DNA of 55,140 nt from Candidatus Oceanisphaera merdipullorum (GTDB lineage: Bacteria > Pseudomonadota > Gammaproteobacteria > Enterobacterales > Aeromonadaceae). The stretch lies in the NCBI GenBank assembly GCA_018883865.1, contig JAHLFI010000033.1, positions 1 through 55,140 on the forward strand, written 5' to 3'. Shown piece after piece: positions 49,058-55,140 of this stretch. How positions within the stretch are numbered: the stretch's first letter is position 1; every line of letters begins with the position of its first letter. Made by a program: the position numbers and the translations under genes. The notes beneath the pieces were generated by a model. The model saw nothing but the letters and a program-made list of their open reading frames with translations, was not told where the DNA came from and ran no database searches.

Positions 49058-50104
49058 CGGTCCCTGTTGTTTCGTCAGCAGCATGGCATCGCCATAACTG
49101 AAGAACCGATAACGCTGCTCTATGGCTTGGCGGTAGGCTTCTTTAATGTTGTCATATCCGGCAAAGGCGCTGACTAACATCATCAAAGTAGACTCGGGCA
49201 GGTGGAAGTTGGTAACCATCATGTCCACCAGCTGAAAGTCATAACCTGGGTAGATAAAAATATCTGTGTCACCATAAAATGGCGCCAACGGCAGCCCTTT
49301 TGCCACACTGGCTTGGGCAGCACTTTCCAAAGAGCGTACCGAAGTGGTACCCACTGCAATAATGCGGCCACCGCCTGCGCGCGTCGCATTCACCTTAGCC
49401 ACTACCTCGGCAGGTACTTCTATGTATTCGGCGTGCATCTTATGATCTAACACCTGCTCAACGCGCACCGGCTGAAAGGTACCGGCCCCCACATGCAAGG
49501 TGATAAAAGCTAACTCGGCACCCTTGGCTACTATCGCATCCAACAGCGCTTGATCGAAATGCAGACCGGCCGTGGGGGCTGCGACCGCGCCCGGCTTCTC
49601 ATTATACACGGTTTGATAACGCTCTTTATCGGCGTCGGTATCCGGTCTGTCGATATAAGGCGGCAGCGGCATATGGCCCACGGCGTCAAGAATTTCAAGT
49701 ACGGTGCGCGAGTCATTAAATTCAATTTCAAATAATGCATCGTGGCGAGCCAGCATAGTCGCGTGCACATTCGGCTCTAAAATCAGTTCAGCACCCGGTT
49801 TGGGCGACTTGGAGGAGCGCACATGAGCGAGCACCCGCTTATCGTCGAGCACCCGCTCCACCAAGACTTCAAGCTTGCCGCCGCTGGCCTTCTGACCATA
49901 GAGACGCGCTGGGATCACGCGGGTATTATTAAACACCAACAAGTCACCGGCATTAATCTGCTCCAACAATTGTGGAAAGTGACCATGAGTAATAGCGCCA
50001 CTGCTACCGTCTACTTGCAGTAGGCGACTGGCAGTGCGCTCGCTCATTGGGTGGCGGGCTATTAAATCATCAGGAAGTTCGAAGGAAAAATCGCGGACCA
50101 GCAT
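49043..50104 (-). CDS. queA: S-adenosylmethionine:tRNA ribosyltransferase-isomerase QueA
   Basis: Adds the epoxycyclopentandiol ring of epoxyqueuosine to preQ1-t[18 protein letters not shown] near the N-terminus, [34 protein letters not shown] and [18 protein letters not shown] are QueA blocks. I start at ATG 50104 (353 residues; 356 in E. coli), with AGAGG eight bases ahead; the frame is open to 50161. First gene of queA-tgt-yajC-secD-secF. A strong hairpin surrounds the stop codon. Confidence 0.96.
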   Translation of the reverse strand: MLVRDFSFELPDDLIARHPMSERTASRLLQVDGSSGAITHGHFPQLLEQINAGDLLVFNNTRVIPARLYGQKASGGKLEVLVERVLDDKRVLAHVRSSKSPKPGAELILEPNVHATMLARHDALFEIEFNDSRTVLEILDAVGHMPLPPYIDRPDTDADKERYQTVYNEKPGAVAAPTAGLHFDQALLDAIVAKGAELAFITLHVGAGTFQPVRVEQVLDHKMHAEYIEVPAEVVAKVNATRAGGGRIIAVGTTSVRSLESAAQASVAKGLPLAPFYGDTDIFIYPGYDFQLVDMMVTNFHLPESTLMMLVSAFAGYDNIKEAYRQAIEQRYRFFSYGDAMLLTKQQGPSNRD

Positions 50105-50350
50105 TACAACACCTCTTGTGTTAACGGGCGTTAGTCTAGTAAGGCACCCCATTAGGATCAAGGCAATTCGCTATACAGAGCGGATAATGAATAATATGAG
50201 TAGATAGCCTAGGGTCTGTAGTGGGGACTACCACATTTTATTGAACGCACCTTATGATTTGCTTAGCGCTTCTTGTAAGGTATGACTTAAGGTAAGCCGT
50301 GAAACCATTCGGGCTTAGGCCAGATAAATATGATAAAGAGGGGAATGCTT

Positions 50351-50842
50351 ATGTCCGCTATCGTTTCTGAAATTATGAGCCGCGATATTATCAGCCTGCC
50401 GCCTTTGGCCACCTTGAGTGAGGCGCGTACCTTAATGCAACGCCACCATATTCGGCATCTCCTCATACTAGAAGCAGAACAATTAGTCGGCTTGGTTAGC
50501 CAAAGAGATATCTTAGCGGCGCAAGAATCTAGCCTCGAAAAAGGCCAAAACGGCCACTTTCTCGAACAACATTACGTTTCCAATATAATGATCAAAGAAG
50601 TGGTCACCGTCAGCCCTAGAGCGGGTATTCGTGAAGCCGCTTTGCACTTACAAAAACATAAATACGGCTGCCTACCTGTGGTAGATAAAGGAAAGGTGGT
50701 AGGGATTGTCACCGACAGTGACTTTGTGACGGTGGCAATTCATTTGCTTGAAGTACTGGATGCCCAACTCGCTGAGCAACCTTTTGATGATATTGACTCG
50801 GACGAGCTGGACTTAGCCATACCCGACGTAGAACAAGAATAA
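50351..50842 (+). CDS. CBS-domain pair protein
   Basis: A 163-residue cytoplasmic protein made of two CBS domains: VSEIMSRDIISLPPLATLSEARTLM ... LLILEAEQLVGLVSQRDIL, and VSNIMIKEVVTVSPRAGIREAALHL ... LPVVDKGKVVGIVTDSDFV. Such pairs bind adenosine nucleotides and usually regulate a partner. It has a short acidic tail rich in Asp and Glu. I start at ATG 50351, with GAGG nine bases ahead, rather than 50330. The stop is 7 bp before acpH, so they are probably co-transcribed. No DNA-binding domain; partner unknown. Confidence 0.88.
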   Translation: MSAIVSEIMSRDIISLPPLATLSEARTLMQRHHIRHLLILEAEQLVGLVSQRDILAAQESSLEKGQNGHFLEQHYVSNIMIKEVVTVSPRAGIREAALHLQKHKYGCLPVVDKGKVVGIVTDSDFVTVAIHLLEVLDAQLAEQPFDDIDSDELDLAIPDVEQE

Positions 50843-50849
50843 TGGCCCA

Positions 50850-51440
50850 ATGAATTATCTGGCGCACCTGCATTTAGCACACCGGAGTGAGACCAGTTTA
50901 CCGGGTGCTTTATTAGGCGAGTATGCTCGCGGTCATATAGACCCCAACTTGAGCCCTGAGCTGCAGTTGGGCATTCGGCTGCATCGTCAAATTGACAGCT
51001 ACACGGATGCGCATCCGCTCCACAGGGGCGCTGTGCAAGCTATGCCCAGCCCCTTTCGCCGCTATGGCGGCATTATTATGGACATGATGTTTGATCATTT
51101 TTTGGCGCGTTTTTGGCCGCACTATCATGACCAACCGCTATTAGACTTTATTGACTGTGCCCACCGGCAATTAATTCCTAACTCACAATGGCCTCCCGCC
51201 ATGGTGACCTTAGTGGCGCGCATGCAGCACTATCAGCTGCTCGCCAGCTATCAAACTCTAGAGGGCATCACGCTCGCCATCGCCCGCATCGACCCGCGTT
51301 TTAAAAATCCAACGCCACTGCCGTTGTGCGCGCCTTTACTACACGAGCATTATGACGATATGGAGCACGCCTTTCTTGGCTTCTATCCAGAATTAATGGC
51401 GTTTGTGCAGAACTGGGTACACTTGAAGCTTAAGACGTAG
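50850..51440 (+). CDS. acpH: ACP phosphodiesterase AcpH
   Basis: Removes the phosphopantetheine arm from acyl carrier protein. MNYLAHLHLAHRSETSLPGALLGEYARG is the family N-terminus. The histidines and aspartates of its HD-like fold are in GIRLHRQIDSYTDAHP and MDMMFDHFLARFW. 196 residues (193 in E. coli). No ribosome site is evident, which suits coupling to the CBS gene 7 bp upstream. Confidence 0.9.
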   Translation: MNYLAHLHLAHRSETSLPGALLGEYARGHIDPNLSPELQLGIRLHRQIDSYTDAHPLHRGAVQAMPSPFRRYGGIIMDMMFDHFLARFWPHYHDQPLLDFIDCAHRQLIPNSQWPPAMVTLVARMQHYQLLASYQTLEGITLAIARIDPRFKNPTPLPLCAPLLHEHYDDMEHAFLGFYPELMAFVQNWVHLKLKT

Positions 51441-51465
51441 CCTTAGCTCGACTCACGTATGCAAC

Positions 51466-51492
51466 ACAAAAAAAGGCAGCCAATTGGCTGCC
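51466..51492 (-). terminator. intrinsic terminator downstream of aceA
   Basis: The perfect palindrome GGCAGCCAATTGGCTGCC (51475-51492) has a T-run on its minus-strand side, so it ends aceA, though about 100 bp past its stop. It also lies 35 bp past acpH and may hinder read-through there. Confidence 0.82.
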
Positions 51493-51592
51493 ATAACGTC
51501 AGGGAACACTGACTACTTACACCTACACTTGCTTTAGTCTCAACTCCACAGCTCGACTCAATGCTATTGCTCTTACTCGTGCATTTTTCTTA

Positions 51593-53194
51593 CTATTTCA
51601 CGTTTTCAAACTGGCCCATGGTGTTGTCTTTGCCGCCGGCCTTCAAGGCCGCTTCACCGGCAAAAAATTCTTTATGGTCGTCGCCAATGTTAGATCCCGC
51701 CATATCTTGGTGCTTAACAGTGGCGATGCCTTCACGGATCTCTTTACGCTGTACGTCGGCCACATAAGCCAGCATGCCACGCGCACCAAAGTAACCCTTG
51801 GCCAAATTGTCCGTGGACAAAGCGGCAGTATGATAAGTCGGCAGTGTGATCAAGTGATGGAAGATACCCGCTTCGCGTGCGGAGTCGCGCTGGAAGTTGG
51901 CCGTCCACTCGTCTGCTAACAGGCCGAGTGCCGAGTTATCATAATCCACACTCATCAGCTTATCTCTGTCGTAACTAGACACGTCCTTACCTTCCGCCTG
52001 CCAAGCGTCATACACCTGTTGGCGGAAATTCAGGGTCCAGTTAAAAGATGGGCTGTTGTTGTACACCAGCTTAGCATTAGGTACCACTTGGCGAATACGA
52101 TTCACCATGGCGGCAATTTGACCCACGTGCGGCTTTTCGGTTTCAATCCACAACAAGTCGGCACCGTGTTGCAGGCTGGCAATACAGTCCATGACGACTC
52201 TGTCTTCGCCTGATCCCTCTTTGAACTGAAACAGGCCAGAGGCCAAGCGCTTAGGTTTCACTAATTGACCGTTTTGCTTGATCACCACATCACCATTGTT
52301 GATGTCGTCGGCGTTATTAATGACGTCGCCATCGATAAAGCTGTTGTATTGATCGCCCAAGTCGCCAGGTTTATTGGTGACGGCAATTTGCTTGGTCAGA
52401 CCGGCACCCAAGGAGTCGGTGCGCGCCACTATCACACCATCGTCAACACCCAGCTCTAAAAACGCCAGGCGTACCGCATTAATTTTCGATAAGAAGTCCG
52501 CATGGGGTACCGTCACCTTGCCATCTTGGTGGCCACATTGCTTTTCATCAGACACTTGGTTTTCTAACTGAATACAGCAAGCACCGGCTTCAATCATCTT
52601 CTTGGCCAGCAGATAAGTCGCTTCATCATTACCAAAACCGGCATCGATATCCGCAATAATAGGCACCACGTGGGTTTGGTGATTATCGATTTTCGACTGC
52701 AGATCACGCATATTAATCCCATCATCCGCCGCCTTTGCCACCTCTAAATCGCGAAACAGATGGTTCAGCTCCCAAGCATCCGCTTGACGTAAGAAGGTGT
52801 ACAGCTCGGTAATTAAGTCTGGCACTGCCGTTTTTTCATGCATAGATTGATCAGGTAAGGGGCCAAACTGTGAGCGTAATGCCGCCACCATCCAACCTGA
52901 CAAGTACAAGTAACGACGCTCTGTGCTGCCAAAATGCTTCTTAATAGAAATCATCTTTTGCTGGCCAATAAAACCGTGCCAACAACCCAGTGATTGAGTG
53001 TATTTAGTGTTGTCTTGGTCGTAATTTTCCATGTCGGCACGCATGATTTTGGCCGTGTATTTGGCTATGTCTAACCCAGTTTTAAATTTATTTTGAGTAC
53101 GCATGCGCGCCGCATGCTCAGGCTTAATAGCGGCCCAGGTAGGATGTTGTTTGAGTAAGGAGGTCAGTGCATCAAGTTCGCTTGCGTATGGCAT
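51593..53194 (-). CDS. aceA: isocitrate lyase, long form
   Basis: Splits isocitrate to glyoxylate and succinate in the glyoxylate shunt, for growth on acetate or fatty acids. The catalytic loop is K218-Q-C-G-H222 (DEKQCGHQDGK), with C220 the base/acid. IIADIDAGFGND supplies the metal-binding Asp. At 533 residues it belongs to the longer proteobacterial form (Pseudomonas/Acinetobacter type) rather than the 434-residue E. coli AceA; the extra residues are an insertion in the middle (about 270-320). AAGGA eight bases before the ATG. No aceB or aceK is adjacent. Divergent from ahpC. Confidence 0.96.
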   Translation of the reverse strand: MPYASELDALTSLLKQHPTWAAIKPEHAARMRTQNKFKTGLDIAKYTAKIMRADMENYDQDNTKYTQSLGCWHGFIGQQKMISIKKHFGSTERRYLYLSGWMVAALRSQFGPLPDQSMHEKTAVPDLITELYTFLRQADAWELNHLFRDLEVAKAADDGINMRDLQSKIDNHQTHVVPIIADIDAGFGNDEATYLLAKKMIEAGACCIQLENQVSDEKQCGHQDGKVTVPHADFLSKINAVRLAFLELGVDDGVIVARTDSLGAGLTKQIAVTNKPGDLGDQYNSFIDGDVINNADDINNGDVVIKQNGQLVKPKRLASGLFQFKEGSGEDRVVMDCIASLQHGADLLWIETEKPHVGQIAAMVNRIRQVVPNAKLVYNNSPSFNWTLNFRQQVYDAWQAEGKDVSSYDRDKLMSVDYDNSALGLLADEWTANFQRDSAREAGIFHHLITLPTYHTAALSTDNLAKGYFGARGMLAYVADVQRKEIREGIATVKHQDMAGSNIGDDHKEFFAGEAALKAGGKDNTMGQFENVK

Positions 53195-53228
53195 AGTGTT
53201 CGTCCTTTATGAAACTATCGATTAAAAC

Positions 53229-53250
53229 ACCTAACTTTTATCTTTTAGGT
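53229..53250. promoter_or_regulatory. possible operator dyad upstream of aceA
   Basis: ACCTAA (53229-53234) and TTAGGT (53245-53250) face each other across 10 bp, about 35 bp before the aceA start, where a repressor or activator could act. The regulator is unknown. Confidence 0.35.
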
Positions 53251-53848
53251 ATCTAAAACATATCGCTTTAACGCTGGGATCCTGTCATTCACGCGGCTTA
53301 GCCGTCATTTTATAATGGTTTCCGTTTATGCCTAGCTAAATCAAAACTGCATTTTGCAGTGCATTACCAATATTAATTTGAGTAATAAATGACAGAAGAT
53401 CAAGCTAGGTCCTAACAGAACCGCAACACAGCTCACATAAAAGGCCATTATCACGGCAAACCGCTACTAAAGTCTGATTTGAAAATGAACCGCGACTGAG
53501 TCTGTGATAGCGAAACTAAACCTCAACCCTCACAAAAACCACAGCCCAAAAGGCGCCAAGCCGCTTAACTGTAGATTAAAATTGATGATTGCAGGAAAAA
53601 CATTTTAGTTATTTAAAAGTTACCCTCGCTTAAATGATGTGTGATGAACACCGTTACGCATGTCCGCTGCTTATCAGTTGTTGTCTCTTATTCGTCGTTA
53701 CAGACACACCACTGCCGGTTCAACAACTTATACTGCACAGCAAAATATAAAATATTAATAAGCCTTGACCGCATAATTTGCACATTTTTTATTAGCAGCA
53801 TTGTCAGCCCTTTATGGCCACCACCTTCCTATTTCAGTCATTATATTG

Positions 53849-53885
53849 ATAGCTTTAAACTATCAATCCAATAGAAAACAACAAC
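53849..53885 (+). promoter_or_regulatory. OxyR binding site of the ahpCF promoter
   Basis: Tetrads fit the OxyR pattern ATAG-7-CTAT-7-ATAG-7-CTAT: ATAG 53849-53852, CTAT 53860-53863, ATAG 53871-53874, then CAAC in the fourth place. Three of four tetrads are exact and all spacings are seven. The first half also obeys the ATAGnTnnnAnCTAT form. It ends one base before a -35 element. Confidence 0.85.
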
Positions 53886-53914
53886 TTAACTTTAGTGATT
53901 CCAACCCCTAGTAT
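53886..53914 (+). promoter_or_regulatory. sigma-70 promoter of ahpCF
   Basis: TTAACT (53886-53891), 17-base spacer, TAGTAT (53909-53914). The OxyR site abuts the -35, as expected for OxyR activation. The start codon of ahpC is 70 bp further on. Confidence 0.65.
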
Positions 53915-53984
53915 GGACAGCGTTCCCAAGGCAATCGCCTATTACGTAGCACACTTAAGTCAATCAACATTAAGGAATTAAATT

Positions 53985-54551
53985 ATGTCTGTAGCTATCA
54001 ACACTGAAATCAAACCCTTCGTTGCTCAAGCTTTCCACCAAGGTAAATTTGTAGAAGTAAGCGATGCCGATCTTAAAGGTAAGTGGTCTGTAGTGTTCTT
54101 CTACCCAGCAGATTTCACCTTCGTGTGCCCTACCGAGCTGGGTGACATTGCCGACCATTATGCTGAGCTGCAAAAAATGGGCGTAGAAGTGTTCTCGGTA
54201 TCAACCGACACTCACTTCACCCACAAAGCATGGCACGACAGCTCCGACACCATCGGCAAGATCCAGTACTACATGGTTGGCGACCAAAGCGGCACCATCA
54301 CCAATAACTTTGGTGTAATGCGTGAAGGTCAAGGTTTAGCAGACCGCGCCACTTTCATTATCGATCCACAAGGCGTAATTCAAGCCATTGAAGTGACTGC
54401 AGAAGGCATTGGCCGTAACGCAGAAGATTTGCTGCGCAAACTGAAAGCCGCTCAATATGTGGCTGCGCACCCAGGTGAAGTGTGCCCTGCTAAATGGCAA
54501 GAAGGTGAAGCTACCTTGGCACCCTCATTAGACCTAGTCGGCAAAATCTAA
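53985..54551 (+). CDS. ahpC: alkyl hydroperoxide reductase AhpC (peroxiredoxin)
   Basis: Reduces peroxides and organic hydroperoxides in the cytoplasm. Peroxidatic C48 is in DFTFVCPTE, resolving C167 in [22 protein letters not shown] and [18 protein letters not shown] are typical. 188 residues (187 in E. coli). AAGGA about eight bases before ATG. First gene of ahpCF, controlled by the OxyR site upstream. Confidence 0.97.
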   Translation: MSVAINTEIKPFVAQAFHQGKFVEVSDADLKGKWSVVFFYPADFTFVCPTELGDIADHYAELQKMGVEVFSVSTDTHFTHKAWHDSSDTIGKIQYYMVGDQSGTITNNFGVMREGQGLADRATFIIDPQGVIQAIEVTAEGIGRNAEDLLRKLKAAQYVAAHPGEVCPAKWQEGEATLAPSLDLVGKI

Positions 54552-54625
54552 ATCGCTTTAAGACCCTAACGCTTGCTCGGCAGCTAGCCTGCCGAGCCCT
54601 AATCGCTAATACACAGGACACGACT

Positions 54626-55140
54626 ATGTTAGATGCCAATGTAAAAACTCAACTGGACGGGTATTTAAAAAATATCGTCTCGCCTATCGAAGTAAGCGTG
54701 TCCAGTGATAACAGCCCTAAGGGCCAAGAATTAATGACGCTGGCCAGCGAGATCAGCCAGCTCTCAACACAGATTAGTTTGCAAGAAGTGCAGGCTAAGC
54801 GCGCACCCAGCATGGGTATCGCCGCTCAAGGTCAAGCAGCACGCATTCATTTTGCTGGTATTCCGATGGGCCATGAATTTACTTCACTGGTATTGGCTCT
54901 GTTGCAAACCGGTGGTCATCCTTCAAAGGTCGCGCCAGAGTTACAACAACAAGTGCGTGATCTGAAAGGCGAGTATCATTTCGAGACCTATATTTCGCTG
55001 TCTTGCCAAAACTGCCCCGACGTAGTGCAAGCATTAAATTTAATGGCCACCCTTAATCCCAATATCACGCACGTGATGATAGACGGCGCCCTCTTTCAAG
55101 AGGAAGTGGAACAACGCCAAGTGATGGCAGTGCCAGCCGT
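54626..55140 (+). CDS. ahpF: AhpF, alkyl hydroperoxide reductase flavoprotein subunit, C-terminus off window
   Basis: The FAD/NADH-dependent reductase that recharges AhpC. Only the first 171 codons are present; the frame stays open to the right edge. The N-terminal thioredoxin-like domain is clear: [21 protein letters not shown] and the redox centre C127-Q-N-C130 in [17 protein letters not shown], numbered close to the C129/C132 pair of Salmonella. AGGA eight bases before the ATG, 74 bp after ahpC. The FAD and NAD domains lie outside the window. Confidence 0.96.
   Translation, partial: MLDANVKTQLDGYLKNIVSPIEVSVSSDNSPKGQELMTLASEISQLSTQISLQEVQAKRAPSMGIAAQGQAARIHFAGIPMGHEFTSLVLALLQTGGHPSKVAPELQQQVRDLKGEYHFETYISLSCQNCPDVVQALNLMATLNPNITHVMIDGALFQEEVEQRQVMAVPA

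Larger units (their letters stand above)
53195..53984. other. 790-bp divergent intergenic region aceA/ahpC
   Basis: Holds the aceA and ahpC promoters. Near aceA (53229-53250) is a dyad ACCTAA-10 bp-TTAGGT; near ahpC is the OxyR site. Elsewhere I see nothing gene-like; the 77-codon frame at 53641-53874 has no ribosome site or family match. Confidence 0.65.

Noticed and set aside
53641-53874. 77-codon open frame in the aceA/ahpC gap
   Set aside because: No ribosome site, no family match, odd amino-acid mix; it lies just upstream of the ahpC regulatory sites.

Overview
This is chromosomal DNA of a gammaproteobacterium. The proteins resemble E. coli, Vibrio and Aeromonas family members, and the gene order follows E. 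coli in several blocks (queA-tgt-yajC-secD-secF; iscR to iscX; rodZ-ispG-hisS-yfgM-bamB-der; divergent purL/mltF). The mix of FabV, the long 533-residue isocitrate lyase and this synteny suggests an Aeromonadales marine lineage such as Oceanisphaera, Oceanimonas or Zobellella. That placement is an inference from family resemblance, not from a search. No rRNA, tRNA, CRISPR array, prophage or insertion sequence was seen. Most of the window is core genome.

Layout. 1-8.2 kb: a ydiJ-type D-2-hydroxyacid dehydrogenase cut by the left edge, a LuxR-type regulator divergent from tyrS, then rluF, a small membrane methyltransferase and a SulP anion transporter. 8.7-10.7 kb: a two-gene signalling unit, a receiver-CheC protein followed by a PAS diguanylate cyclase. 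10.8-19.7 kb: fabV, radD, dacB, grxA, alaA, clsA and a DUF1439 protein, with clear terminators between several of them. 19.8-25.7 kb: purL divergent from mltF, then a 55-residue very basic small gene. 25.8-32.9 kb: the rodZ-ispG-hisS-yfgM-bamB-der operon on the minus strand. 33.3-36.8 kb: rlmN, an NCS2 purine permease and ndk. 37.0-42.6 kb: the complete iscR-iscS-iscU-iscA-hscB-hscA-fdx-iscX iron-sulfur operon with a near-consensus IscR site. 42.6-44.4 kb: trmJ and nlpI. 44.5-50.1 kb: queA-tgt-yajC-secD-secF. 50.3-51.4 kb: a CBS-domain protein and acpH. 51.6-55.1 kb: aceA divergent from ahpC-ahpF, with a convincing OxyR site; ahpF runs off the right edge.

How the genes work together. The isc operon makes iron-sulfur clusters that two other products here need (IspG and RlmN). 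The BamB, YfgM, SecDF-YajC, NlpI, DacB, MltF and RodZ group serves protein export and envelope or peptidoglycan upkeep. GrxA, AhpC and AhpF handle oxidative stress. TyrS, HisS, TrmJ, Tgt, QueA, RlmN, RluF and Der serve translation and ribosome or tRNA maturation.

The least explained items are the 55-residue basic protein at 25552-25719, the receiver-CheC/diguanylate cyclase pair, several perfect hairpins lying between divergent genes or over the queA stop codon, and three separate short tandem duplications (15-16 bp) in intergenic DNA.
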